Assembly (NCBI RefSeq): GCF_012641075.1
Contig: NZ_JAAXLJ010000003.1
Location: forward strand, 1 to 64,000
DNA length: 64,000 bases
Source: Secundilactobacillus angelensis
GTDB taxonomy: Bacteria > Bacillota > Bacilli > Lactobacillales > Lactobacillaceae
Direction: 5' to 3'
Shown: piece after piece, positions 51,364 to 62,631 of the stretch
Layout of the letters: each line of letters starts with the position of its first letter
How positions within the stretch are numbered: position 1 is the stretch's first letter
Program-made: the position numbers and the translations under genes
Notes under the pieces: model-generated
What the model saw: the letters and a program-made list of their open reading frames with translations, nothing else
What the model was told of the DNA's origin: nothing
Database searches by the model: none

Positions 51364-52785
51364 TCACAAATTCAAATCTTGTTTATAACGCAAAGGTGAT
51401 AATGCGGTTGCTTGGGTAATTAATTTAGCTGATAGTTCACGGTACTTCTCAAGAGCTAATTTGGCATTTTTCGAACTTTCCGCAGTTAATGCAGCGCTCA
51501 ATTCTAGTCCGTTAAGATGCCGTGTCTTCTGATCAGTCTGAATCACGGAGCTAGCAAAGTGCTGATTGAGTTCCTGCTGTACTTGTTTCAACTGCTCGCC
51601 AAACAACTTGTAATGTGGGTCAACCAGAACGCCAGTCTGCTTGAATACCCAGTAGGCACTGTCCGGGCTGTAAGTTTCAAGTCCGCGTTGATAATCAACC
51701 GGCGTCTCAGTAATTCCAGCATAGAAGGGAACGTAGACGCTTTGGGCTGCCACACCCATTGCCAGCCAATGAATGCCTGACAGTTCCGGTTGAGCATACT
51801 GTCGTAACTGCAAAACGTGTGATTCTTGAGTGGTGGCTAAACTGACTGGACGGAACCGTTTCTTTTCCTCTGGCGTCCCAGTTCCAATCGGGTCATAGGG
51901 CGTTTCTTGATAGTGAGAACTTAGAAATGCTTTTGCGTCTTCCACCGATAACAATTTTTCAGCTTGACAGATGAACGGTAACGTGTGGCTATTCGTGGCT
52001 TGTTCAATACTGGGATTAAACATCTTCTGGCCGTACCAGACTCGGGGTAAATTGTAATAAGCATCCATCTGGTTATTAGTGCCGAAAATCTCTCGAAAAT
52101 TGAATCCTTCTCGGCGAGGATTTAGCGCATATTTTTCAACAAATGATTGAATTCCAGTGTGCCACATGAAATTGTCAGGATCAGTAAAATCAATGGTTTG
52201 AATCGCCATTTGATTAGCAATCACTGCATAGCTGTCATCGGGTATTCTCTGAGCGACCCAATAGTGACCAGAGCCGGTTTCGAAGTACCAAGCTTCGTTG
52301 CGATCAGCAAATAAGACGCCATTGGATTCGCTGGTGCCATATTGAGAAATAATGGTCCCTAACCGATTGACTCCTTCTCGAGCTGTTTTAATGTATGGCA
52401 GGGTCACGGTCACCATGGCCTCTTCGCCGATGCCGTCTTTGACTAGCGGATCTGCGGCCAACACGCGATCATTGGCATAGGTGCTCTCAGTAGCGCTCAT
52501 TGCAACACCATACTGATTGATGCCGTCTTCTTCAAACAAGCCGTATTTATCGCTCCATTCAGGCGTTGCGGTATATTTAAAAGCTTCGTTTGGCAAGGGC
52601 ATTTGAAAACCGTTATCCGTTGATTTAAAAGTCGCATTGATTGTGGTCGCAGCCGGATGAACAACAAAATGTTTTGGCCAAGCTGGTCGTGAGTCTTCGT
52701 TACGTCCGATCATTACCGATCCGTCCACAGAGGCTGCCTTGCCGATCAGAATACTGGTACAAGCAGAATAAGGTGTTAATGACAT
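51364..52785 (-). CDS. C69-family dipeptidase (PepD type)
   Basis: 473 residues. N-terminal nucleophile hydrolase: the family has Cys near the start (here Y-S-A-C-T-S, Cys9), then G-S-V-M-I-G-R-N-E-D-S-R-P. Lactobacilli carry several PepD paralogues that cut dipeptides from milk or plant peptides. GGAGG precedes ATG 52785. Which PepD paralogue it is cannot be told from sequence alone. Confidence 0.92.
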   Translation of the reverse strand: MSLTPYSACTSILIGKAASVDGSVMIGRNEDSRPAWPKHFVVHPAATTINATFKSTDNGFQMPLPNEAFKYTATPEWSDKYGLFEEDGINQYGVAMSATESTYANDRVLAADPLVKDGIGEEAMVTVTLPYIKTAREGVNRLGTIISQYGTSESNGVLFADRNEAWYFETGSGHYWVAQRIPDDSYAVIANQMAIQTIDFTDPDNFMWHTGIQSFVEKYALNPRREGFNFREIFGTNNQMDAYYNLPRVWYGQKMFNPSIEQATNSHTLPFICQAEKLLSVEDAKAFLSSHYQETPYDPIGTGTPEEKKRFRPVSLATTQESHVLQLRQYAQPELSGIHWLAMGVAAQSVYVPFYAGITETPVDYQRGLETYSPDSAYWVFKQTGVLVDPHYKLFGEQLKQVQQELNQHFASSVIQTDQKTRHLNGLELSAALTAESSKNAKLALEKYRELSAKLITQATALSPLRYKQDLNL

Positions 52786-52955
52786 ACTGATTCCTCCAAA
52801 TAAAGATGATTAAAAGCATTCTACCATAATTACGACCAAAGCATGGTATCATGGTTCAAACTTAAGCGTTTCAAGCGCATTAAAATAGGCAGCAGCATCA
52901 AAATATGATTCAATTAGACTTGTGTTTCAAATCTATTGGAAGGGTGGCACGTGTG

Positions 52956-53846
52956 ATGCAGGCAATCATCGACCGTAAGGATTTTGCAATCAAGTGTGGG
53001 CTGATTATTGGTTCAGCCTTTATCAATGCGATTGCCCTGAACTTTTTCTTAATTCCCGGTAACATTTTTAGTGCGGGTATCAATGGCGTCTCACAAATCT
53101 TATCAATTCTTGTACTTAAATGGTTCCACTTTCGTCTAAATACTGGGTGGCTCATTCTGTTATTTAACATCCCAATTGGCATTCTGGGCTGGTTAAAAAT
53201 TGGCCGAGGATTTACCATCTATAGTTTCCTCACTTCATTTTTCACGTCAATTTTGGCGGTGTTACTCCCCATTCAGACACTCTCTCATAATCCCTTGTTA
53301 AGTGCCTTATTTGGTGGCATTTTAACGGGTGTGGGTGTTGCTTACCCGTTGAAATATGGCTTTTCTACCGGAGGCATGGATATTATTGCGGTGATTCTTG
53401 AGAAAACCACTGGCAAAACAATCGGCACATTGATGATTGCAATCAACCTGGTGATCGTTTTGATTGCGGGAGCTTTGGTTGGCTGGGAAAATGCGATGTA
53501 TACCATCATTTCGTTATACGGGATGTCTCGGGTTGTCGACGCCATTCATACTCGGCACCAAAAATTGACGGCATTCATTGTGACCACCAAGTCAGATGAC
53601 GTCATTGAAGGGCTAAAAGCAACGTTGATTCGCGGAGTGACCATTTTACCGGCACAGGGAGCCTATAAACGGCAACGGGGTGCAGTTTTGATGGTGGTTA
53701 TTTCTCGTTATGAACTCTATGATTTAGAACACGTGGTTAAAACAGTGGATCCCGGATCATTTGTTAACTTAGTGAGCACCATCGATATTGAGGGAAATTT
53801 TTACGATGAAACTGAGCAGTTAAAATATAAACAAGAACGCTCATAG
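52956..53846 (+). CDS. YitT/DUF2179 family membrane protein
   Basis: About 297 residues. Five or so hydrophobic helices in the first 190 (G-L-I-I-G-S-A-F-I-N-A-I-A-L-N-F-F, S-A-G-I-N-G-V-S-Q-I; K-Y-G-F-S-T-G-G-M-D-I-I-A) match YitT; the last 80 residues are the cytosolic DUF2179 domain (K-L-T-A-F-I-V-T-T ... A-V-L-M-V-V-I-S-R). Function unknown. GTG 52953 and ATG 52956 are both possible starts. Confidence 0.9.
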   Translation: MQAIIDRKDFAIKCGLIIGSAFINAIALNFFLIPGNIFSAGINGVSQILSILVLKWFHFRLNTGWLILLFNIPIGILGWLKIGRGFTIYSFLTSFFTSILAVLLPIQTLSHNPLLSALFGGILTGVGVAYPLKYGFSTGGMDIIAVILEKTTGKTIGTLMIAINLVIVLIAGALVGWENAMYTIISLYGMSRVVDAIHTRHQKLTAFIVTTKSDDVIEGLKATLIRGVTILPAQGAYKRQRGAVLMVVISRYELYDLEHVVKTVDPGSFVNLVSTIDIEGNFYDETEQLKYKQERS

Positions 53847-53911
53847 TCCTCTTGCTTGAACTTCTGAAACGGGGTATACTTTTAGCATCTTAGACGAGGG
53901 AGGCACTTCAC

Positions 53912-54100
53912 ATGCCAATCGTAAATATTGATTTGATTGCTGGTCGTTCACAAGAACAGCTTAAAAATTTGGTGAAAGATGTTACCGATGCCGTCACCAA
54001 GAACACCGGTGCTCCTGCTGAACACGTTCACGTTATTTTGAGAGAAATGGCTAAGGATCGTTACAGTGTCGGCGGCGTTCTTAAGAGCGACGAAAAGTAA
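53912..54100 (+). CDS. 4-oxalocrotonate tautomerase family protein
   Basis: 62 residues. Begins M-P-I-V, giving the catalytic Pro after Met removal; then I-A-G-R-S-Q-E-Q and V-H-V-I-L-R-E-M. The physiological substrate in lactobacilli is not known. Confidence 0.92.
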   Translation: MPIVNIDLIAGRSQEQLKNLVKDVTDAVTKNTGAPAEHVHVILREMAKDRYSVGGVLKSDEK

Positions 54101-54107
54101 TTCTGGA

Positions 54108-54139
54108 GGGCGAACGACATGTCGTTGGTCCTTTTTTTA
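54108..54139 (+). terminator. Terminator after the tautomerase
   Basis: A palindromic stem around AACGACATGTCGTT, extended by GG/CC, followed by TTTTTTT. Confidence 0.75.
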
Positions 54140-54147
54140 CGAGTAAT

Positions 54148-54162
54148 TTGTAACCGATTACA
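54148..54162. promoter_or_regulatory. cre site upstream of glpK
   Basis: TTGTAACCGATTACA fits the catabolite-responsive consensus WTGNAANCGNWNNCW at every position. It lies 35 bases before the -35 box, so CcpA binding could regulate glycerol kinase. Confidence 0.7.
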
Positions 54163-54196
54163 CCAGCGATGTACATGCTTTTTTAAAGAAAACTAG

Positions 54197-54225
54197 TTGG
54201 CTATTTTGCCGGACTTCGGTATACT
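54197..54225 (+). promoter_or_regulatory. glpK promoter
   Basis: TTGGCT (54197-54202), 17-base spacer, TATACT (54220-54225). Confidence 0.7.
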
Positions 54226-54254
54226 ATAGAGAGTTAACTAACTTGAGAACGTAA

Positions 54255-55784
<1,530 letters not shown>

Positions 55785-55800
55785 TGAGTAAAATCAATTT

Positions 55801-55913
55801 AACAGGTTGTGACACAATTTGGTAGATTTCAGAATATAACACGAACAACGTCATTCCGATGGGATGGCGTTGTTTTGTGTTATATGGCTGAAGTCTGTAT
55901 TGTGAAACAGGTT
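55801..55913. repeat. Dispersed hairpin element, copy 2
   Basis: ATATAACAC (55834) through GTGTTATAT (to 55885) forms a 24-bp imperfect stem with a 3-base loop; outer blocks GATTTCAG/CTGAAGTC and GACACAA/TTGTGA also pair. Lies between glpK and the minus-strand phosphoesterase, so it can act as a bidirectional terminator. Related to copies at 43916 and 61455. Confidence 0.75.
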
Positions 55914-55947
55914 AAGGCGATATAGACTTGTGTCACAAGCCCTTCGC

Positions 55948-58056
55948 TTAATAATCGAAGTAGCCACGAAAACCGTGCCAGACCTGATCGACTTGTTTAT
56001 TTTGATTCTGATAATACAGCGCATTTCCAGTTGGATGCGGATCCGGCTGATTGAAAAAGGTTTTTATCGACGGATGCCGAGTATCTGTACCATCACCAAA
56101 CAACCGATATTGCCAGTTGCGAATTCGACCGGCGTAATCACGCCAACCATAACGTAAGCGGAATAATTGTCGCTGCTTAGGATTAATGACTAAAATATCC
56201 CAAGCCCCGAGTGATTTGCTGTTTAAGCGGCTAGTTTTCCGCCGATCTGCAATGTCACTGGTGGTTGTTATCCAACTGATACCATCCTGCTGCGACCAGT
56301 CATCAACGTGAGTGTGACCGGACATCACGGCGATAATCTGCTGTCGATGCTTCACTAGGCAGTTGTAAACCTGTGAAAATGACCCTTGCTGATTATTAGC
56401 GAACCAGTCGTAGGTCCAAAACGGTTTGACTGCTTGCTTATCAGTGGCTGAACGAATTGAATCGTGAGTAAAGATGATCACTTGTTCATCAGCAGCCAAT
56501 TGGTCCAGGTTTTTTGACAACCAGTCGGCTTGCTCACTAGCGATGCGAGAGCGACTGTGACGGATGTTTTGAAGAATCCCAGTCCAGTGGATGCCATTTG
56601 GCTGATCATCGTAATCACGGTCATAATACCCGTCTGAGAACGAATCACGGATGTCAAAGGTATTGAGCATAATTAGGCTAACACTGGTCCCTGGTACCTT
56701 GTATTTGCCATAGAAGTTATCTTGAGAAGCTAGCCAGCTATTATTTGGTTTGTTTCGTAAGTTTAGGGCAGTTTGTTCCGTCATGACCTGCTCTGTTCGA
56801 AAACCGTTTAAATAACGCGCAAACCCTGAATTGTCATCGTGGTTTCCTTGGGTGATAAAAGTGGGCAAGCGTCCAGCAAGTAAAGCCGATACTGCATTGC
56901 CAGTGTCAATAATGGTGCGATCGAGTGTCTGATTGCCGTCTACTAAGTCGCCGTTCATCACCAGACCGTCGAAGTGGTGCTTGCTTGCAAAATCACTGAT
57001 TAACTGAAGGTCATGGATTGTTCGTTGACTGTAAGAAGACTGATGAGAGTCGTAATGGGTGTCGTTGATCAAACCAATCACAATAGAATCTGATTGGCGA
57101 ACGCGGTTTAACTGATTTGCCACGTGTTTAAGTTCCTTTACTTCCGATTGTGTGGTTCTCAAATCAACTTGTGAGTTGCAACGGGTGAACGACCATGGCT
57201 CACTTAAACGAGTCACGGTTTTAGAACCAGTAATCTCGCGGCCAAAATAGTGTTCAAAGTGAGGATATCGGCTCATAAAGGGGACGTATGCCATCTGATC
57301 AGTAAAAGAAAGCTGTAACCAGCCACGATGACGATCAGCCAGCTTGCCAGTATAGCTAACCTCTGAATATCGATCGAGGTGACCAATGATGGGTGAGTTC
57401 AGATCGGGTAGCTGATAAATATCAACATCGCGACGGTTAAAGCGAAAACTACCGTGCATTTTGAATAAGGTGGGTTGTGCCGCAAGAGATGACTGATGCA
57501 GATCAAGCCTAGGACTGACGATGACGCCATATTGTTTGCCCGTTTTGGAGTTGTAATAAGGCAAAAATCCCCGTGAAGTTTCAAGAAACAAAAATGACTG
57601 TTTTCTCAGCTTATTGCTATATACAATTGCCTCACCTGTATCTAGCAATTGGGTGGTCTCCGTCGCTTCCAAACTAGGCATCGTGTAAAAATGGAGCGGT
57701 TCTGCCGCCACGAAATAGGGGGCTTGGGTTTCAAAATGTTTTGTAGGTCTAATTGATCCCTTTGCTGGCTCTTCAGTGGCATTCCAACTTGGATTTGAAT
57801 CATGTCCACGCAACACCTGATTGCCAATGGCCACACAAAGATAACCGTCTTCAAGGACCAACCAATACCAGCCATCACTCTTTAACTTGGCTAGATATGG
57901 CACTGGTTGGTGAGCGTGATAGATTGTTAACCGCGGGCTTAGTCGGTTGGGTGTCTGGCGACTGACTAGGAATTGCTTCGGTGTAAAAGTCCCTGATTGA
58001 CTGATCACCTGTCCGTCAATCAAGTTATCCAAAAATCGATTATGTAGCTGTTTCAA
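55948..58056 (-). CDS. Calcineurin-like metallophosphoesterase with N-terminal SH3-like repeats
   Basis: About 702 residues. The first 280 have repeated SH3/SLAP-like units (W-Y-W-L-V-L-E-D-G-Y-L, W-L-Q-L-S). The phosphoesterase core follows: I-N-D-T-H-Y-D (near 343), M-N-G-D-L-V-D-G, Q-G-N-H-D-D, F-T-H-D-S and M-S-G-H-T-H, so all metal ligands are present. No signal peptide is visible, although SH3-like repeats usually bind cell wall. Start TTG 58056 (GGTGG) or ATG 58071. Substrate not predictable. Confidence 0.85.
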   Translation of the reverse strand: MKQLHNRFLDNLIDGQVISQSGTFTPKQFLVSRQTPNRLSPRLTIYHAHQPVPYLAKLKSDGWYWLVLEDGYLCVAIGNQVLRGHDSNPSWNATEEPAKGSIRPTKHFETQAPYFVAAEPLHFYTMPSLEATETTQLLDTGEAIVYSNKLRKQSFLFLETSRGFLPYYNSKTGKQYGVIVSPRLDLHQSSLAAQPTLFKMHGSFRFNRRDVDIYQLPDLNSPIIGHLDRYSEVSYTGKLADRHRGWLQLSFTDQMAYVPFMSRYPHFEHYFGREITGSKTVTRLSEPWSFTRCNSQVDLRTTQSEVKELKHVANQLNRVRQSDSIVIGLINDTHYDSHQSSYSQRTIHDLQLISDFASKHHFDGLVMNGDLVDGNQTLDRTIIDTGNAVSALLAGRLPTFITQGNHDDNSGFARYLNGFRTEQVMTEQTALNLRNKPNNSWLASQDNFYGKYKVPGTSVSLIMLNTFDIRDSFSDGYYDRDYDDQPNGIHWTGILQNIRHSRSRIASEQADWLSKNLDQLAADEQVIIFTHDSIRSATDKQAVKPFWTYDWFANNQQGSFSQVYNCLVKHRQQIIAVMSGHTHVDDWSQQDGISWITTTSDIADRRKTSRLNSKSLGAWDILVINPKQRQLFRLRYGWRDYAGRIRNWQYRLFGDGTDTRHPSIKTFFNQPDPHPTGNALYYQNQNKQVDQVWHGFRGYFDY

Positions 58057-58091
58057 TATTGTCACCACCATTTGAGTTTAAAGTCTTATGT

Positions 58092-58097
58092 TATAAT
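58092..58097 (+). promoter_or_regulatory. Extended -10 of the helveticin-like gene
   Basis: ATGTTATAAT gives TGn plus TATAAT about 70 bases before the start at 58166; the -35 is weak. Confidence 0.4.
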
Positions 58098-58165
58098 CAA
58101 CTTAATAACAAAACAGTTGTTGCCAGTACTTGGCAGACAATTGATACGAAAAAGGAGTTGTTTAA

Positions 58166-59056
58166 ATGCAGTCAACTTTAGCCTATGAGTTTAAGGGTTT
58201 AACCCAGCAGGTGCCCGTTACTGCTTTTTGTCTTAGTGCTCAAACCTGTTATGCCGTGCAAACGATAAAACAGGATACCGTCATCACGAAGTGTCAATTA
58301 GAGGATTCCAACGCGGTTGCTACGACTGATCAAATTACGCTTCAAAAGTTTGTTAACGTGCATAGTTTATCATTGATTTCGCAAGCACCACAACTTAGTT
58401 TATTGGTGTGCGGGCAGCCGGTCGATGATAGCGGTCAAGCTGGTGCACCTGAATTATGGTTTATCACAATTAATTCAGATAAGCCAGACCAAACGTCGCA
58501 GATTTTTAAAGTCACACACTTAGAAAGCGCCAATATTACGGGTACGCCGTTACCAGAACCCGTTATTGGCGCAGTCTCGGCATTATCCAGCGATCACAGC
58601 GAATTAACAGTAATGGTGCTGGACAAAGCTCAGCACCTTCAATGCAGCGTTTATAACGTCAAGCAAATTACTAAGTTACTCTGGCAGTTGACCGAGAGTG
58701 GTGAGACCACCATTGAGGCTGGCAGTTTAAAATTTTTGGCAGCAGTTTACCAATCATTTAAACCCACGGAAAAGCAGCTGGATCCCCAAACGATCGGCAG
58801 CATTCAAAGCATCGCTTTTTCTAATGGCCGCGCTATTTATGCCACTAAGAGTTACGGTGAACAGCATGCAGTCAGCAAAGGATTCTGGCTATTAAAAAAT
58901 GGTTTTCATGATCAACCGGTAACTGATTTACCGGCTGATACCGAATTAACTGGTATTGCCTTGTTAGGGAAATACGTCTATTTTGGCATGACACAAAAAA
59001 ATAATGATCACATGCTCAATACGGTCCACCGAGTGGAAAAAGCACTGTGGAGCTAA
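58166..59056 (+). CDS. Helveticin J-like protein (class III bacteriocin family), tentative
   Basis: 296 residues behind AAAAAGGAG. The order of segments recalls helveticin J: a central A-V-S-A-L-S-S-D-H-S-E-L-T-V-M-V-L, V-Y-N-V-K-Q-I, then S-I-Q-S-I-A-F-S-N-G-R-A-I-Y and a final L-G-K-Y-V-Y-F-G ... V-H-R-V-E-K-A-L-W. All-beta, propeller-like composition. No signal peptide and no export gene beside it. Helveticins are large heat-labile muramidase-like bacteriocins, but many homologues are inactive; assignment is by remote resemblance. Confidence 0.5.
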   Translation: MQSTLAYEFKGLTQQVPVTAFCLSAQTCYAVQTIKQDTVITKCQLEDSNAVATTDQITLQKFVNVHSLSLISQAPQLSLLVCGQPVDDSGQAGAPELWFITINSDKPDQTSQIFKVTHLESANITGTPLPEPVIGAVSALSSDHSELTVMVLDKAQHLQCSVYNVKQITKLLWQLTESGETTIEAGSLKFLAAVYQSFKPTEKQLDPQTIGSIQSIAFSNGRAIYATKSYGEQHAVSKGFWLLKNGFHDQPVTDLPADTELTGIALLGKYVYFGMTQKNNDHMLNTVHRVEKALWS

Positions 59057-59116
59057 ATATTGTGACTAGAAAATGGCCTAGCAATGCCTTATTCAGCTTG
59101 CGAGGCCATCGATTCG

Positions 59117-59926
59117 TTAAGCTAGTTTGAGTGCTTTTGAAAGGTACTTTGCCATGCCGTCTTGATCGTTATTAAGTTCCGTCACGTCGTCAGCAATTGC
59201 TTTTAACTGGTTGGTGGCATTGTTCATCGCCACACCCTGACCAGCGTAATCGATCATTTCCATATCGTTATGTTCGTCTCCGAAAGCAATCACGTTTTGT
59301 CGATCAATATGATAATAGTTGGCTAGACGTTCAACGCCTACTGCCTTTTGCACGCCCTTAGCGCCGATTTCTAGAACGCTATTAGGACCGCCCCAGGGTG
59401 CAACGTCCACGAAGTTACCAAAGCGGTCTTCAATATAACTTTGAAGCTGTTTTTGTAATGGCCGATCGACTGCAATCGTCATACTGGTGGGGTTCTTTTT
59501 TAAGGTAACGGCATTCAGTTGCTGGTCGTGGCTGAGAACAGCAGGGAAGAAGCCCACTTGAGTTGTTTCATTTTGATGAGCTAAGAAAAGGTGTTTGCCT
59601 TCAGCAGCAATCATCTGAATGTTAAATTCTTGCTGGTGTTGCAACAAATCCAAGACAATTCCACGATCGAAGGTGTACTGATATTCATACTGCCAATGTT
59701 GATGTGGCATGTGACCCAAACTACCGTTAAAATTTATCATGGGTGAAGTTAATCCTAACTGATCATAGTAGGCTTGTGAGAGTCGATTGGGGCGGCCAGT
59801 CACAATACTGACCACATGGCCAGCTTGGATTGCCTTTTTGAGAGTGGCAATCGTCGTTTTAGATAGCTTTGCTTCATTATTGAGCGTCGTTCCGTCGAGA
59901 TCAAGCGCAATTAACTTTTGATTCAA
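59117..59926 (-). CDS. HAD superfamily hydrolase (Cof type)
   Basis: About 269 residues. HAD motifs: A-L-D-L-D-G-T-T-L (near 9), T-G-R-P (near 46), K-G-V-Q-K-A and F-G-D-E-H-N-D-M-E-M-I. Cof-type cap domain between motifs II and III. Likely a sugar or nucleotide phosphatase. TTG 59926 with GGATG fits the family start; the upstream ATG at 60025 adds 33 uncharacteristic residues. Confidence 0.9.
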   Translation of the reverse strand: MNQKLIALDLDGTTLNNEAKLSKTTIATLKKAIQAGHVVSIVTGRPNRLSQAYYDQLGLTSPMINFNGSLGHMPHQHWQYEYQYTFDRGIVLDLLQHQQEFNIQMIAAEGKHLFLAHQNETTQVGFFPAVLSHDQQLNAVTLKKNPTSMTIAVDRPLQKQLQSYIEDRFGNFVDVAPWGGPNSVLEIGAKGVQKAVGVERLANYYHIDRQNVIAFGDEHNDMEMIDYAGQGVAMNNATNQLKAIADDVTELNNDQDGMAKYLSKALKLA

Positions 59927-60103
59927 AATTACACATCCGTTCTTGTAGATTAATAGATTAAATCTAACACACTCTACGTAATCAGGGCAAGATGACTTCT
60001 GTTCTGTCAGCCATATGAACGACAAAATAGTTGCCGATTGACCGCTCCCCTCTGAAAAGGTATACTGTTTCAGAGAATTTTCGAGGAATGAAAGGGATAG
60101 ATA

Positions 60104-61456
60104 ATGGAATTACCTGCAGCATTTAAAACCAAGTATCAACAGTTATTGGGCACCGAAGCTGAGGCTTTCTTTGCTAGTTTTGACCAGCCAGAAAACAGTG
60201 GCTTCCGGGTTAATCCAATGCGGCCAACTCCCACGGATCTGGATTTAAGCGACCCAGTACCCTATACCCATTGGGGGTATTATGGAAAAGTATCCGGTCA
60301 TAGTTTGGATCACCAAAGCGGCGCAGTTTACAGCCAAGAACCAAGCGCAATGTTCGTGGGTGAAGTGGCACATCCTCAAGCGGGTATGCGGGTACTTGAT
60401 TTATCCGCTGCACCTGGTGGTAAAACAACTCACCTCAGCAGTTTTTTGCAGCAGACGGGTTTGCTGGTGAGCAACGAAATCATGCCTAAACGAGCCAAAG
60501 TATTGGCTGAGAACACGGAACGTTTCGGCTTAAGTAACACTTTGGTCCTTAACGAAGACCCGGCGACCATTGCCAAAGCATTTCCAGTATTTTTTGATCA
60601 GGTCTTAGTGGATGCACCCTGTTCAGGTGAAGGCATGTTCCGCAAAGATCCTGACGCAATCAGCTATTGGTCAACTGATTATCCAGCAACCTGTGCTAAG
60701 CGTCAGCGCGAAATTCTGACAGAAGCCGTAAAAGTACTCAAGCCAGGTGGTGAACTGGTTTATTCAACTTGTACTTTCGCACCTGAGGAAGATGAGCAAA
60801 TCATTTCGTGGCTATTAGAAACCTATCCGCAGTTTGAAGTAGTCCCCATCAAAAAAACAGCTGGCATTATTGATGCTAAATCAGAATGGGGGAACGGCGA
60901 TCCAAGTTTAAAGGGGGCCGCTCGGTTATTTCCACACCTCATGCGGGGTGAAGGACACTTTGTTGCCAAACTACGACTGAACGAAGCCATTGGTAACAGC
61001 AGTAAATACCATCGGCAACCGTCAAATGTGTCTCGTGATCAATCTCATCTCTTTGAGGAATTTGCGGCTGAATATTTAAATTTCAAAGCGGACTCACATC
61101 AGTTGCTGGCGTTCGGCGATCAGCTTTACCTGATGCCTGAAGGCACACCTTCGCTTAGAAACCTCAAGGTGGTACGACCGGGCCTTCATCTAGGGACGTT
61201 TAAGAAGAACCGTTTTGAGCCAAGCTACGCAATGGCGTTAGCCTTACGCCCTGGTCAATTTAAGTACGAATCAGCCATCTCTGAGGATGATTGGAAGCAG
61301 GTCGTTCACGGCGACACGTTTACGAAGGATGATTTGCCAATCAAAAAGGGGTGGGTACGACTATTTTGTAATGGTCAGCCCGTTGCGTTTAGTAAAGTCG
61401 TTAACCAAACGGTGAAAAACTTTTTTCCTAAGGGCTTACGGTTTAAGGCACTATAA
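60104..61456 (+). CDS. RsmF-type rRNA (cytosine-5) methyltransferase
   Basis: 450 residues. NOL1/NOP2/Sun family: S-A-A-P-G-G-K-T (SAM-binding, near 107), D-A-P-C-S-G-E-G-M-F-R-K (first Cys near 175), Y-S-T-C-T-F-A (second, catalytic Cys near 224) and a C-terminal PUA-like extension. Close to YebU/RsmF, which methylates C1407 of 16S rRNA. Ends at the hairpin element. Confidence 0.9.
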   Translation: MELPAAFKTKYQQLLGTEAEAFFASFDQPENSGFRVNPMRPTPTDLDLSDPVPYTHWGYYGKVSGHSLDHQSGAVYSQEPSAMFVGEVAHPQAGMRVLDLSAAPGGKTTHLSSFLQQTGLLVSNEIMPKRAKVLAENTERFGLSNTLVLNEDPATIAKAFPVFFDQVLVDAPCSGEGMFRKDPDAISYWSTDYPATCAKRQREILTEAVKVLKPGGELVYSTCTFAPEEDEQIISWLLETYPQFEVVPIKKTAGIIDAKSEWGNGDPSLKGAARLFPHLMRGEGHFVAKLRLNEAIGNSSKYHRQPSNVSRDQSHLFEEFAAEYLNFKADSHQLLAFGDQLYLMPEGTPSLRNLKVVRPGLHLGTFKKNRFEPSYAMALALRPGQFKYESAISEDDWKQVVHGDTFTKDDLPIKKGWVRLFCNGQPVAFSKVVNQTVKNFFPKGLRFKAL

Positions 61457-61572
61457 CCTGACACAACGCAGTATGTTCCAGAATATAACACTTAATGGCG
61501 CCATCCCAATGTTTTTATCGGGATGGCGCCATTTAGTGTTATATGGCCGGAATCTAAGTTGTAAATTAGGTT
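61455..61572. repeat. Dispersed hairpin element, copy 3
   Basis: The most perfect copy: 25-base arms (61483-61507 and 61520-61544) with one mismatch and a 12-base loop; outer AACCTGACACAAC and GTTGTAAATTAGGTT pair imperfectly. Starts at the stop codon of the methyltransferase and lies 15 bases from the end of convergent fni. Confidence 0.8.
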
Positions 61573-61586
61573 TCAGCTAAATTAAA

Positions 61587-62627
61587 TTATTCTAATGAAA
61601 TAAACCTTTGCCGAGCAAACGACTCTAGCTCCGGTGAGAAGACCATGGATTGTTTTCGCAGGTCCCTAACGGTTTTGCTACCCGTTAGTAACATGAGCCG
61701 TTTAAAATCTTGAAGCCAGTGAATCAGCCATTGTTCAGTGGCGTTGTAGTCGGTGGCAATCAGATGATGCAACACTTCGCCAGCCATGCCAGCAATATCG
61801 GCACCTAATGCTAAAGCTTTTATAGCATCCAGTGGTGTTTTAATGCCACCGCTAGCGATGATTAATGGTCGAGTTGACAGCTTACGCATTTCCAACAGTG
61901 ATTCAGTAGTGGTTAGACCCCAGTCGTTCAGGTAGGTCATTTCTTTTTCGGGACGCCGGAAATTCTCAATTTGAGCAAAACTGGTGCCGCCACGGCCACT
62001 TAAGTCCACAGCAGTAACGCCAATCGCCATTAACTTTTGAACCGTTTTGGCTGTCATACCGAAGCCGACTTCTTTTACAATCACAGGGACGTTAAGTTTT
62101 GCAACGATGGCCGCTAACTGATCCAACCAATAAAATTCCCGGTCGCCTTCAGGCATGATCAGTTCCTGCGCCACATTGATATGAACTTGTAAAGCGTCTG
62201 CTGAGACCATTTCCACAACAGCCCGGGCATCATCAACACTGTGACCGGCACCAAGGTTAGCAATAACCATTCCGTCGTGGTTATAATTTCGTACAACCGT
62301 GAACGTACTGCTCAAAGCGGGTTCCTTCAAGGCAACACTTTGTGAACCAACAGCCATTGGTAAATGGGCGGTGGCCGCTAACTGCGCCAGTTGTGCATTC
62401 AATTTGCCAGTTCGCTCACTACCACCAGTCATGGCTTCAATCAAAATAGGGTAGTCAATCCGCCGTTGTTCAAACAGCGTTGTCGTATCAATATCCGATA
62501 ATGCTAACTCAGGTAAACTCTGATGAAGTATCCGGACCTGATCAAAACTACTGAATTCAGCAGGCCGGTGGAATTTTTCAGCCAGTGAGACGTGTTCATC
62601 TTTGCGATGGGATTGCTGTGAAGTCAT
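61587..62627 (-). CDS. fni: Type 2 isopentenyl-diphosphate delta-isomerase
   Basis: 346 residues. FMN-dependent enzyme: R-K-D-E-H-V at the start, E-A-M-T-G-G-S, K-E-V-G-F-G-M, D-L-S-G-R-G-G-T-S-F-A and S-G-G-I-K-T ... D-I-A-G-M-A-G. Converts IPP to DMAPP for undecaprenyl phosphate and other isoprenoids. GAGGAG precedes ATG. Last gene of the mva cluster, 4 bases after mvaK2. Confidence 0.96.
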   Translation of the reverse strand: MTSQQSHRKDEHVSLAEKFHRPAEFSSFDQVRILHQSLPELALSDIDTTTLFEQRRIDYPILIEAMTGGSERTGKLNAQLAQLAATAHLPMAVGSQSVALKEPALSSTFTVVRNYNHDGMVIANLGAGHSVDDARAVVEMVSADALQVHINVAQELIMPEGDREFYWLDQLAAIVAKLNVPVIVKEVGFGMTAKTVQKLMAIGVTAVDLSGRGGTSFAQIENFRRPEKEMTYLNDWGLTTTESLLEMRKLSTRPLIIASGGIKTPLDAIKALALGADIAGMAGEVLHHLIATDYNATEQWLIHWLQDFKRLMLLTGSKTVRDLRKQSMVFSPELESFARQRFISLE

Positions 62628-62631
62628 GTCG

